In this document: positions 1-8,502 of the stretch, piece by piece
Layout of the letters: each line of letters begins with the position of its first letter
Numbering within the stretch: the stretch's first letter is position 1
Assembly: GCF_050571805.1 (NCBI RefSeq)
Contig: NZ_CP192219.1
Direction: 5' to 3' (one strand)
Length of the DNA: 64,000 bases
Source: Halodesulfovibrio aestuarii
Lineage (GTDB): Bacteria; Desulfobacterota; Desulfovibrionia; Desulfovibrionales; Desulfovibrionaceae
Position numbers and translations under genes: made by a program
Notes under the pieces: model-generated
The model's database searches: none
The model's input: the letters and a program-made list of their open reading frames with translations, nothing else
Told to the model about the DNA's origin: nothing

Positions 1-2
1 TA

Positions 3-845
3 AGCCTGCACGGCTGGTTTTTTGCAAGCATCCTCTTTCTTATCTTCTCATTATCTGCGGGGAACATTTTCCTGTGGAAATACTACCATCAATCTCAGAC
101 ATTAGCACAAAATCTGGCAGACTCAGAAAAAACAATTTTCGAACAAAACAGCCAGATTTTAAGCATGGTGGACAAACTACGTATTGTTCAAAAAGATTTA
201 CAACGCGTACAGCAGTTTGACACAAAACTGCGTGTCATGATCAATCTCGACAAAGATCAAGGCGAGACCACTTCTGCCATCGGCGGAGCAAAAACTAAAG
301 ATTTTGCAGACAATTATCTGCCGATACACAGACAGGAACTGCTGGCCCGTAAAATTCACAGTTTTCTGAAAGACCTTAACACTGAGGTTCGTCTGGAAGA
401 AGTGAGCCAACAAGAGCTGATTCAGACTTTCCGTAAAAACCAACGGCTGCTTGCAGCAACTCCATCCATCTGGCCTACAGAAGGATGGGTGGCATCCCCA
501 TTCGGTTCTCGCATTTCTCCATTTACAGGCCGTAAAGACTTCCATAAAGGCATCGATATCGCCAACCGCATCGGCACACCAATTTACGCCACAGCAAACG
601 GTCGCGTCTCTTTTGCCGGCACAGGTGGAGGCTATGGTGTAAACTTGATTATCAACCATGGTGCCGGCGTCCTTACACGCTATGGGCACATGAACCGGTA
701 TATCGTCAAAAGAGGCCAAAAGGTAAAACGTGGAGAGTTGATAGGCTATATGGGCAACACTGGTCGCTCGACCGGCCCCCACCTTCACTACGAAGTGAAG
801 CTAAACGGTGTAGCACTGAATCCAAAGAAATTTATCTTAAATTAA
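3..845 (+). CDS. M23-family zinc peptidase, membrane-anchored (5' partial)
   Basis: The frame is open from the window edge, so the true start lies outside; 280 residues are visible. The first ~20 visible residues form a hydrophobic segment that looks like a transmembrane anchor, followed by a Gln/Glu-rich stretch typical of a coiled coil. The C-terminal third is a LytM/M23 domain: an HxxxD zinc motif (HKGIDIA, near residue 180) and an HxH motif (GPHLHYEV, near residue 258). Family knowledge: such proteins cleave peptidoglycan cross-links outside the inner membrane or, when degenerate, activate amidases. The zinc ligands are present here, so an active endopeptidase is likely. The peptidoglycan substrate is inferred. 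The next gene, 105 bp downstream, is an unrelated glycosyltransferase. Confidence 0.9.
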   Translation, partial: SLHGWFFASILFLIFSLSAGNIFLWKYYHQSQTLAQNLADSEKTIFEQNSQILSMVDKLRIVQKDLQRVQQFDTKLRVMINLDKDQGETTSAIGGAKTKDFADNYLPIHRQELLARKIHSFLKDLNTEVRLEEVSQQELIQTFRKNQRLLAATPSIWPTEGWVASPFGSRISPFTGRKDFHKGIDIANRIGTPIYATANGRVSFAGTGGGYGVNLIINHGAGVLTRYGHMNRYIVKRGQKVKRGELIGYMGNTGRSTGPHLHYEVKLNGVALNPKKFILN

Positions 846-949
846 ATGAAAGACGACAAAGGGGTAATAGACATATTGCCCCTTTGCCATATCTAACGTC
901 AGCCTAATTTCTCTTCACTTCATTTAACTTTTTAGAGTACATTACCATT

Positions 950-2077
950 ATGAAACGTACTATCTTAATCGCATCGCAAAACATTCTTGGTAACACCGGC
1001 TCTTCAAGAATTATTCTTGCAAACATTAAATACCTGACTAAAGCAGGGCACACCGTCTGGACCATCAGTGAAAAATGCGACAAAGAACTCGTCGCAGAGG
1101 CTGGCGGCAAAGCTATTACGGTTCCTACAATTAAGCTAAGTAAATATTCCAGACGTGTTATCTTTTCAAAATTCGTTGATATTGCAGCTAAATTTTTGAA
1201 ACCAGACATCGTATGGGGACAGGGCGAAAACTTGAACTCAGACATTGTCAGCATGCACAACTGCGTCCATCTGGCATCTGAACTGCTCGACGGTTCAAAT
1301 TCCAAGGAAGGCAGCGTGCATCGCCTTCATGCAAACTTTCTTTTCGAGCAAAAGTTCAAGTTCATCATAGCCAACTCTCAGCTTATGCGAAACGATCTAA
1401 TCAAGCGCTATGGAATTTCACCAGACAAAATCACAGTCATCTACCCCGGCTACTCTTCCGATCAATTTTCCCTTGAACATAGAAAGGAACACAGAGCGGC
1501 ACTACGCAAACAACTCAATATTTCGGACGACAAAAAAGTTATCGGACTCATCACCTCTGGAGATTTTAAAAAGCGTGGAATTACAACACTTCTCAAAGCA
1601 ATCTCCCTTGTCCCTCAAGAGTCACGCGACAAAATCTCAATTGTTATCGTAGGAAAAGAGAAGAACAAAAAGCAATACGCAGCCGAAGCCGAAAAACTCG
1701 GTCTTGCAGAACAGACTCACATCCTCCCTGCAACGCAGGAAGTCCATAAGCTCTACCATGGGCTTGATCTTATGGTTCACGCAGGGCCTATTGAAGAGTT
1801 TGGACTTATCATCCTTGAAGCTGTAGTTTGCGGCACTCCTGTTCTCGCCAGCAAAGGCGTTGGCGCAATGGAACTTGCAGATACAACCAGCAGCGATTTC
1901 GTAATTCCGGAACAACCGGATGCACAAATCTTCGCAAACGAACTCGAACGCTTTGTTAATGACCCTAATTACGCCACCCGCTGGCTGGCTCTTAATAGAG
2001 ATCGCTTTGTAGAGTGCACAGATAACAAGCACTTTAGAGAAACCATACGATTCCTCGATGAGCAAGTGTTTGCATAA
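950..2077 (+). CDS. Glycosyltransferase family 4 (GT-B fold)
   Basis: A 375-residue protein with two Rossmann-like halves. The C-terminal half has the GT4 signature EX7E (EEFGLIILE, around residue 280) followed by CGTPVLAS, the donor-sugar site of retaining GT-B enzymes. Two residue blocks upstream (VIYPGYSSDQF, then a GDFKKRG segment) match the linker and phosphate-binding loop of the family. It probably adds a sugar to lipopolysaccharide or another envelope glycan; WaaG-like enzymes are the nearest type I can name, but donor and acceptor cannot be read from sequence. No strong Shine-Dalgarno precedes the ATG. It stands alone, with a repeat-borne terminator some 150 bp downstream. Confidence 0.85.
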   Translation: MKRTILIASQNILGNTGSSRIILANIKYLTKAGHTVWTISEKCDKELVAEAGGKAITVPTIKLSKYSRRVIFSKFVDIAAKFLKPDIVWGQGENLNSDIVSMHNCVHLASELLDGSNSKEGSVHRLHANFLFEQKFKFIIANSQLMRNDLIKRYGISPDKITVIYPGYSSDQFSLEHRKEHRAALRKQLNISDDKKVIGLITSGDFKKRGITTLLKAISLVPQESRDKISIVIVGKEKNKKQYAAEAEKLGLAEQTHILPATQEVHKLYHGLDLMVHAGPIEEFGLIILEAVVCGTPVLASKGVGAMELADTTSSDFVIPEQPDAQIFANELERFVNDPNYATRWLALNRDRFVECTDNKHFRETIRFLDEQVFA

Positions 2078-2483
2078 CCGCAGAGAGCTCTCTCCGACGA
2101 CACTTGTCAGCGAGATCTTAAAAACCATTTAAATAAGATTTTTAAAAATCTCCAAAAGTTCTGGCTAGAAGGCAACACTCTTTTTAGACATTCTCGCTGT
2201 TTTTTGCTCCACCACCTTTCAATAAATGAAAAAGGGCATCCCCATCTATGTAGGGTAGCCCTTTTTTTATTATTCGTGTCAATGAGGTATCACGCGCGAA
2301 GAAACATACTTAATGAGCTGACCGCCTATAAAATATTTTGGAGAACCCAAAGCATTTTTCAAAACGGTAGCAATTCTCGAAGAATAAGAAATTACAAGCA
2401 GCGACAGTAAAACAAGATTCTCTGACCGCCAAAAGCAAACATCACAACACCACTAAAAACAAAAAAATCGCAACTAAATAAGC
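2078..2483. other. Intergenic region with terminator repeat
   Basis: The gap lies between two convergent genes (glycosyltransferase on plus, holB on minus). It holds one copy of the terminator-bearing repeat (listed separately). The remainder is AT-rich and I see no gene in it. Confidence 0.6.
2205..2310 (+). repeat. Terminator-bearing intergenic repeat, copy A
   Basis: The core (2229-2268) is a hairpin, AAGGGC...GCCCTT with a small internal loop, followed by seven T. Upstream sits a CTCCACCACCTTTC-like block and downstream TATTCGTGTCAATGA then an ACGCGCG block. Both flanks recur at 53240-53335, the downstream flank at 36520-36620, and the upstream flank at 46640-46725. It probably terminates the glycosyltransferase transcript. 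Confidence 0.65.
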
Positions 2484-3443
2484 TTATCGGATAGGTCGCC
2501 CACTCGATTTAGCAGCGACTTTAGCGAGAAGATACAACTTTGTTCCCAGCCAATCGATAACGAGCGGCGGAGACACAAGTGCATTTAAAGACTCCTGACA
2601 CTCACTGAGCACTTCATCCAGTTTGCGTTGACGACCAATGTCAAGCTGCGCAAAAAGACGCGCAAGCTCTCCGGCCTTTCTGCCGGTTATGGCACTGAGA
2701 AGTTCGTGCTGACAATGGACGATGAGCTGTACCGCAAGCGTTGCGTCCAATGCACCACGTACCCCTGTTTTGGTGAGAAGCGCTGTGCCCTCCACCATAA
2801 AAGTCGCGAGCAAGTCAGACCATTCGCGAACTTCGTCTGAAAGCGCAGAAGAAGTTTCGCCTATCGGCCATGCAAGGGTTACAACCCAACTTCTTGAAAC
2901 AAGTGTCGGCAACAGGCGCTCACGTTGAGGAGCAAGGAGAAGAAAGCTTGTATTCGGACGCGGTTCCTCAAGCGATTTGAGCAAGGCATTTGCCGAGGCA
3001 ACGCTTAATGACTGAGCTTCGAAAAGAACAACAACGCGTTTTTTTTCAGACCGTGGCGGCTCTCCCAAGATTGAGCGAAGCTCTCGAATCCATTCTATTT
3101 TAATGGTCCCCGTATTGTTGGGTTCACCATCAAAACCGATAGACCCGGCACGTCCGTCGAAAAAAAACAAGTCGCGTGATGATTTAGTAATCATCTGCCT
3201 ACAGGCACTACATTCCAAACAAGGCGCGGGGGAGTTGACGCAATTAATGCGCGCAGCCCAATAGAGCGCCACAGCTTCACGCTCTTCGGCGGTTCCACCT
3301 TCGAACAGAATAACTTGTGGCGGATCTTCTGCGAGCTGCTCAATAAAGCCCCGCACTCTGGCATGACGGGCAGCCAAAGACGGGGCTATAATATCATGAG
3401 GCTCCAGAGCGGACTGGGTTAATTGGTCTTTTGACGTACCCAA
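2484..3443 (-). CDS. holB: DNA polymerase III delta' subunit (clamp loader)
   Basis: A 319-residue AAA+ clamp-loader subunit. The region around residues 70-85 carries the cysteine cluster CLECSAC, with a further Cys upstream, forming the zinc site of DnaX/delta' proteins. The P-loop position reads GGTAEERE and lacks Lys-Ser/Thr, as expected for delta', which does not bind ATP productively. The sensor region (ANALLKSLEEP) is classic. The usual Ser-Arg-Cys arginine-finger motif reads Ser-Arg-Ser here (VSRSW). It works with DnaX and delta to load the beta clamp onto DNA. The gene starts 19 bp after the purA stop on the same strand and is probably cotranscribed with it. Confidence 0.85.
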   Translation of the reverse strand: MGTSKDQLTQSALEPHDIIAPSLAARHARVRGFIEQLAEDPPQVILFEGGTAEEREAVALYWAARINCVNSPAPCLECSACRQMITKSSRDLFFFDGRAGSIGFDGEPNNTGTIKIEWIRELRSILGEPPRSEKKRVVVLFEAQSLSVASANALLKSLEEPRPNTSFLLLAPQRERLLPTLVSRSWVVTLAWPIGETSSALSDEVREWSDLLATFMVEGTALLTKTGVRGALDATLAVQLIVHCQHELLSAITGRKAGELARLFAQLDIGRQRKLDEVLSECQESLNALVSPPLVIDWLGTKLYLLAKVAAKSSGRPIR

Positions 3444-3462
3444 ACCGTTACCTCCGGGATTT

Positions 3463-4743
3463 TTAACGCATGATAGTCTGATCGCGTTCAGGGCCTACAG
3501 AGATGATGCTTACGCGTACCCCTGTGAGGTCTTCGATGCGTTCAATATACTTCTGACAATTTTCAGGAAGTTCTTCCCACTTAGTCGCCTTGGTAATGTC
3601 TTCATCCCAGCCCGGTACGGATTCGTACACTGGGGTGCATTCGCCAAGAGCGCCTTGTTCCTGAGGGATGACAGTAACACGTTCGCCTTTGTATTCATAT
3701 GCGGTACAGATTTTTATTTCTTTCATACCGCTCAGAACGTCCAGCTTAGTAAGTGCAATGTCAGTAGGGCCGTTGAGACGTGCAGTCTCACTGAGAACAA
3801 CAAGATCAAGCCAGCCACAGCGACGGCGACGACCGGTAGTAGCACCAAATTCGTGGCCTTTTTCCTGCAGGTAGTTACCGTCACCATCAGAAAGTTCAGT
3901 CGGGAACGGACCTGCACCTACGCGGGTTGTGTATGCCTTAACGATTGCAATAATACGATCAAGACGGGAGGCTGGAATACCAGCTCCGGCTGAGGCATTA
4001 CCTGCAACAGTATTGGAAGAGGTTACGAACGGGTAAGTTCCGTGGTCGATATCAAGATGAATACCTTGAGCACCTTCAAACATCACGTTCTTACCAGAGT
4101 CGAATGCTTCCCAGATTTCACCAGTAACATCGGCAAGATATGGCACAAGACAGTCACCTGCTGCCACAACCTCTTCGAATACTGCGTCAACGGAAACAGC
4201 TTCCCGGCCATAAAGAGCTGTAAACAAAGCGTTCTTCTCAACCAGTGCAGCTTCGATTTTAGCACGAAGCAGAGCATGGTCTGCAAGATCGCCGGCACGA
4301 ATACCGATTCGAGCTGCTTTATCTTCGTAGCATGGGCCGATACCACGACCGGTAGTACCGATCTTGTTATCGTCTGATTTATGATCTTCACGCGCACCAT
4401 CAAGCGCACAATGGTACGGCATGATGAGGTGAGTCTTCTTACTGATCTTAAGGCGTTCAGGACTTACATCAAGTCCTTTTGCACGAAGCCCTTCAATCTC
4501 TTTCCAAAACACGCCTGGATCAAGCACGACACCGTTGCCAATGAGGCACTTTTTGCCTTCGTGCAGGATGCCTGACGGGATGAGATGAAGGATGTATTCC
4601 TTATCACCTACGATTACAGTATGACCGGCGTTATTTCCGCCCTGAAAGCGGACGATTACGTCGATGTCGCGGGTAAGGAGGTCAACAATTTTACCTTTGC
4701 CTTCGTCTCCCCACTGAGCGCCCATCACGATTACGTTTGACAT
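3463..4743 (-). CDS. purA: Adenylosuccinate synthetase
   Basis: A 426-residue enzyme of standard length that converts IMP and aspartate to adenylosuccinate using GTP, the first committed step to AMP. The N-terminal GDEGKGK P-loop (QWGDEGKGK) and the NNAGHT motif are present, as is TTGRGIGP. The start was chosen at 4743, where GGAGAGG lies seven bases upstream and the protein begins directly before the P-loop; the frame runs open a further 23 codons upstream but that part has no family match. It lies immediately upstream of holB and is divergent from the MltF-like gene. Confidence 0.95.
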   Translation of the reverse strand: MSNVIVMGAQWGDEGKGKIVDLLTRDIDVIVRFQGGNNAGHTVIVGDKEYILHLIPSGILHEGKKCLIGNGVVLDPGVFWKEIEGLRAKGLDVSPERLKISKKTHLIMPYHCALDGAREDHKSDDNKIGTTGRGIGPCYEDKAARIGIRAGDLADHALLRAKIEAALVEKNALFTALYGREAVSVDAVFEEVVAAGDCLVPYLADVTGEIWEAFDSGKNVMFEGAQGIHLDIDHGTYPFVTSSNTVAGNASAGAGIPASRLDRIIAIVKAYTTRVGAGPFPTELSDGDGNYLQEKGHEFGATTGRRRRCGWLDLVVLSETARLNGPTDIALTKLDVLSGMKEIKICTAYEYKGERVTVIPQEQGALGECTPVYESVPGWDEDITKATKWEELPENCQKYIERIEDLTGVRVSIISVGPERDQTIMR

Positions 4744-4866
4744 TAGCCTCTCCTTCTGGAATGAAACTGCTTTTTCGCGACCCTGTCTATCCGGGGAACG
4801 CAAAAAATGCATCTTCTCTTAATATACTCTTTGCACCCCCGTCAATTGATTCAAAGAGAAAAATTC

Positions 4867-4900
4867 ACTAGCGACCTGTTAGATTATTGTTATAATGCCG
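4867..4900 (+). promoter_or_regulatory. Extended -10 promoter for the MltF-like gene
   Basis: TGTTATAATG at 4888-4897 is a perfect extended -10 (TGnTATAAT) placed about 55 bp before the ATG at 4953. No good -35 is present at the right spacing, which fits an extended -10 promoter. Confidence 0.45.
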
Positions 4901-4952
4901 CTACGATGAAAAAATATATAGGTGCGGTTTGTTACCTTGCCTCGGAGATTCT

Positions 4953-6557
4953 ATGAAGAGACGTTTTTTCACCTCATGGGAAGCAGTTTTACTGCTCTTT
5001 CTTATAGCAGCGCAGGCAATGTTTATGGTAGGCTCAGAAGTTATGTCCTACCTTTACCGCCTTCCTCCGGTGCGCGTTGTTGTGCCCAATGTCTCCCAAT
5101 TTTCCTCTCTTGTTTCTCCATACGGCCTTGGTGTAGACGGCGAACTTTTAAGCAGATTTGCCAAGGAAAAAGACTACACAATCACTATCATCAGAGTAAA
5201 AAGTGCAGACGAAGCATGGAAACTAATTTCTAACGATGAAGCAGACTTGCTTGTCGGTTTCGGCGGTGAAATCCCTGAAGAATACGCCAGAAAAATTACT
5301 GCCGGCCCTGCGTACGACGACTATCAGTCTGTAACCATCAAAGACACTACACAAGTCGACAACAAAGAACTTCAAGCCCTTTGCCGCAGTCTTTTGGATA
5401 CAGTTCCTGAAGGCGTAGATGAAGAAATTTACACCGCAAACGACTCTCTTATTTCTTCTCTTGTGGATGCTTTTCCCCAGATGGTTTCGTCTCGGGAAGA
5501 CAGTGAACCTTCCGGTCAAACCCAGTATGCCAGAAAAAAACTAAGCCCACCTGCCTCTGAAAATTCGACACAAGGTGAAGAACCCGCTGTAAACGTTGCG
5601 TCTGAAGATCAAGAAGTTCTTGAAGATGGCGACTGCGTCGATTTTGACCAATTCCACATGTACAATCTCATATCTTTCGATAGCGATGAGGGGGGCATTG
5701 CACAAATTGATGTTCGTAATTTTACAATGCTGCACCCCTTCTTCCTTGACGTTGTGCCTGATTCACAAATCAATGAAGAAGGCTCATATCGCTGGTTCTG
5801 GCGTAACAAGTTCTTTGCGGAGGCCGGATTACAAAAAGACCTTAGGGACTTCTGGGACTCCGTTAAATCAAAAGATACCATCGCCGCGTTAAAAGAAAAG
5901 AATTACGGATTCTTCCCCAAGAAACTGAACTATTACGTTATCAGAAAACTAAAAAATGCATTGCGTAAAAAAGTTCCCAGATATTCAAAAACAATGGAAG
6001 AGGCGAGCAAGAAATATGGCATTGACCCACTACTGCTTGCAGCAATAATTTTTCAAGAATCGCATTTCGACAACAGTGCTCGCAGTAGAACTGGCGTACG
6101 CGGATTGATGCAGATAACCCAAGCGACAGCAAAAGACCTTGGAATCAACAGACTTGACCCGCAACAATCAATCATGGGCGGGGCAATATATTTACGTAAA
6201 CTGTGGGATAAATTCGAAGGCCAGAACCTTGCTGAATGGGACAGGTGGTTCTTCACTCTTGCAGCATACAACCAAGGATATGCTCATATTCTTGACGCAA
6301 TTAAACTTACAAAAAAGCGCGGTGGCACAGGCAAAACCTGGCGGGAATTGAAAGAAACCCTGCCGCTTCTGGCCTGGAAGCGTTACTACTCTCAGACCAG
6401 ACACGGCTATTGTCGCGGCTATGAAGCCGTTACATACGTAGAAAATATCCGGTACTACTTTTATCTCATTAACGGGTTAGTCGCTCTTTCGAGGCCGGAA
6501 GGCGAGAACCTTGCCAAGCTTAGGAGCAGTTTGAACTCCCTGGCTCCCGATGCCTGA
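4953..6557 (+). CDS. MltF-like membrane-bound lytic murein transglycosylase
   Basis: A 534-residue protein. An N-terminal hydrophobic anchor (residues 10-30) is followed by a solute-binding-protein-like domain (roughly 40-320, with a charged low-complexity insert near 170-215) and a C-terminal SLT domain. The catalytic glutamate is in QESHFD, followed by GLMQIT and AAYNQGY, as in MltF/Slt enzymes, which cleave the MurNAc-GlcNAc bond to form 1,6-anhydromuropeptides. The insert makes the protein longer than typical MltF. Start chosen at 4953 because GGAG lies ahead at the right spacing. The last 81 bp overlap the convergent gene on the minus strand. Confidence 0.85.
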   Translation: MKRRFFTSWEAVLLLFLIAAQAMFMVGSEVMSYLYRLPPVRVVVPNVSQFSSLVSPYGLGVDGELLSRFAKEKDYTITIIRVKSADEAWKLISNDEADLLVGFGGEIPEEYARKITAGPAYDDYQSVTIKDTTQVDNKELQALCRSLLDTVPEGVDEEIYTANDSLISSLVDAFPQMVSSREDSEPSGQTQYARKKLSPPASENSTQGEEPAVNVASEDQEVLEDGDCVDFDQFHMYNLISFDSDEGGIAQIDVRNFTMLHPFFLDVVPDSQINEEGSYRWFWRNKFFAEAGLQKDLRDFWDSVKSKDTIAALKEKNYGFFPKKLNYYVIRKLKNALRKKVPRYSKTMEEASKKYGIDPLLLAAIIFQESHFDNSARSRTGVRGLMQITQATAKDLGINRLDPQQSIMGGAIYLRKLWDKFEGQNLAEWDRWFFTLAAYNQGYAHILDAIKLTKKRGGTGKTWRELKETLPLLAWKRYYSQTRHGYCRGYEAVTYVENIRYYFYLINGLVALSRPEGENLAKLRSSLNSLAPDA

Positions 6558-6836
6558 TTGAACATTGCCCCCAGCGTCCCGTTTCACCATGTCAAAAGCT
6601 GCCTGTGGAGGCAGATTGCGCATATGCCCCTGCTCTGATTCTGCCCAGTGATGATTGAACAATTGATTCTTCCAGCGCACAGCCTGAATCAATGAAAAAA
6701 TCAACGCAGACTCTTCCCATTCCCGACTTGGTTCAAACGTTTCAGTCTTTGCTGCATATTTTTCCCACAAATCCATGAGGGATGCTTCATCGTATCCATT
6801 CAGCTGTGCGGCTAATTTTCGAAGGGCGCGTTCCAT
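6477..6836 (-). CDS. Hypothetical protein, tail-to-tail overlap with the MltF-like gene
   Basis: I do not recognise a named family. The 119-residue product starting at 6836 is mainly helical and charged, with a Trp-rich centre (LWEKYAAK, EWEESALIFSLIQAVRWKNQLFNHHW) and a disordered Gly/Gln-rich tail. A GGAG lies 12 bases upstream of this ATG, which is rather far; the frame continues to another start at 6980 (167 residues), but the extra part has no obvious fold. The tail overlaps the MltF-like coding region by 81 bp. The hydrophobic-charged pattern is protein-like, so I believe it is a real gene, but function is unknown. Confidence 0.6.
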   Translation of the reverse strand: MERALRKLAAQLNGYDEASLMDLWEKYAAKTETFEPSREWEESALIFSLIQAVRWKNQLFNHHWAESEQGHMRNLPPQAAFDMVKRDAGGNVQSGIGSQGVQTAPKLGKVLAFRPRKSD

Positions 6837-7057
6837 AGCAGTAAATTGCTCCTTTCTACATGTGAATAATGGTGGTACCGAATCTCTACTGCAATCTGCC
6901 ATTGCCTTCAAATGAAAATTGCCCCCCGTGCTACTGTATGATACCTTCTTGCCCCTCTGGGGGTGTTGTTGCCGAGACATGGCAACTAAACTCGGCGATA
7001 CACCACATGTTTGTGTTTTATTTGGGCTATTAACATAACAAGCGGAGTCAAAACCTC

Positions 7058-8332
7058 ATGAGCGACTTGAAGAATATGTACAAAACCATTCTCGGAGATC
7101 CATTTCCGTCCGAGATGAAAGTTCAGTTGGGCGATCAAGAGCTTGTGTATCGCAAGCGCACGTGGGAAATTGACGGGGAAGAAAAAGGGCTGCGCTACGG
7201 CGAGAACCCTGACCAGCCAGCAGCAGTGTACGAGTTGGCTGAAGGCTCCCTTACTCTCGGTGGTGTGGAGTTTCGTGGACCGGGCAAAGGACTTGTTTCT
7301 GCCTTGACTGAAGAAAATATGATTCAGGCAGGCAAACATCCTGGTAAAACCAACCTGACAGATGTTGATAACGCCATTAACATGTTGCAGTACCTCACTG
7401 CAAAACCGGCTGCCCTCATCTTAAAGCACAACAATCCTTGCGGTGCCGCATGGTCCGACAAGGGTGTTGCAGATGCGCTTGATAAAGCCTTCTGGAGTGA
7501 CCGCATTGCTGCTTTCGGCGGCGCGGTAGTGGTAAACCGCCCTATGACGTTAGAGTGCGCCAAAATTATTAACAGCGCATACTTTGAAGTAGTAGCAGCA
7601 CCTGCATTTGAAGAAGGTGTTGTTGACGAACTGAAAAAACGCAAGAACCTGCGTATACTCGAAATTCCGGGAATGGCACATCTTGAAGAACTGGTAAACG
7701 TACCGGTGCTTGACTTCAAGAGCCTGATCGACGGCGGTATTGTAATGCAGCAGTCCTTCCGCAACCGCATTCTCACGGCAGATGACTTTATCCCTGCCAC
7801 AGCAGAAAAAGACGGTGTAGAAGTAGCAGCACGTAAGCCGACAGCACAGGAAGCGGACGATCTCCTCTTTGCATGGGCTGTTGAGGCCGGTGTTACCTCA
7901 AACTCAATTATCTTTGCACGCAACGGCGCTACCGTTTCTATCGGCACCGGCGAGCAGGACAGAGTAGGCTGCGTTGAACTTACTATCCACAAAGCGTACA
8001 CCAAATTTGCTGACATGCTGGCATTTAAGGAACAGGGCATTTCTTTGTACGAACTTAAGCTTAAAGCGCTTAAAGACAAAGAAGCACAGGCAATTCTGGA
8101 CGACATTGAAGCCCGCACCCGCGCAGAAAAAGGTGGACTCATGGGAACCGCTATGGTTTCTGATGGATTCTTCCCATTCCGCGATGGTGTCGATGCAGCG
8201 CTTGCACACGGTGTAGCTGCAATCGCACAGCCGGGCGGCTCTATTCGTGACTATGAAGTTATCGAAGCAGTGAACGAGGCTTCACCGCAGGTAGCGATGG
8301 TCTTTACCGCGCAGCGTTCCTTCAAGCATTAA
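7058..8332 (+). CDS. Stand-alone AICAR transformylase (PurH C-terminal domain only)
   Basis: A 424-residue protein equivalent to the C-terminal AICAR formyltransferase domain of PurH, which transfers a formyl group from 10-formyl-tetrahydrofolate to AICAR. The catalytic Lys-His pair is in LKHNNPCG (near residue 123), and SDGFFPF, QPGGSIRD and the C-terminal RSFKH are all family signatures. The N-terminal methylglyoxal-synthase-like IMP cyclohydrolase domain of bifunctional PurH is absent, so cyclisation of FAICAR must be done by another protein encoded elsewhere. Single gene; a strong hairpin at 8343-8372 follows it. Confidence 0.9.
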   Translation: MSDLKNMYKTILGDPFPSEMKVQLGDQELVYRKRTWEIDGEEKGLRYGENPDQPAAVYELAEGSLTLGGVEFRGPGKGLVSALTEENMIQAGKHPGKTNLTDVDNAINMLQYLTAKPAALILKHNNPCGAAWSDKGVADALDKAFWSDRIAAFGGAVVVNRPMTLECAKIINSAYFEVVAAPAFEEGVVDELKKRKNLRILEIPGMAHLEELVNVPVLDFKSLIDGGIVMQQSFRNRILTADDFIPATAEKDGVEVAARKPTAQEADDLLFAWAVEAGVTSNSIIFARNGATVSIGTGEQDRVGCVELTIHKAYTKFADMLAFKEQGISLYELKLKALKDKEAQAILDDIEARTRAEKGGLMGTAMVSDGFFPFRDGVDAALAHGVAAIAQPGGSIRDYEVIEAVNEASPQVAMVFTAQRSFKH

Positions 8333-8342
8333 TTAAAGACAC

Positions 8343-8372
8343 TTCCCGCAGGCGGTAACTCGCCTGCGGGAA
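8343..8372 (+). terminator. Strong hairpin after the AICAR transformylase gene
   Basis: TTCCCGCAGGCG and CGCCTGCGGGAA form a perfect 12-bp stem around GTAACT, starting 10 bases after the stop codon. There is no T-run, so it may be a processing or stability element rather than an intrinsic terminator. Confidence 0.5.
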
Positions 8373-8394
8373 AGTCATATATACTGCCACCAAT

Positions 8395-8502
8395 AAATTT
8401 TGCCTCCTTCCCGGAGGCACCCCGAAAAATACCCGGTGAGAGACACACCGCATAGATACGAATGAATACCGGCAGAAGCCGGTTCCAAATAAAGCAGGTA
8501 AT
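8395..8502 (+). promoter_or_regulatory. Structured 5' leader of the RNB exoribonuclease gene
   Basis: Three more hairpins follow in series: TGCCTCC/GGAGGCA (8401-8419), CGGTG/CACCG (8434-8450) and ACCGGC/GCCGGT (8468-8483), the last ending 19 bases before the ATG. The arrangement looks like a structured leader. Autoregulation by the encoded RNase is an inference by analogy with other RNases. Confidence 0.45.

Noticed and set aside
7324..8142. A 272-codon open frame on the minus strand inside the AICAR transformylase gene
   Set aside because: The plus-strand protein has full-length family motifs. The antisense product is Ser/Ala/Thr-rich with no recognisable domain, typical of a shadow frame.
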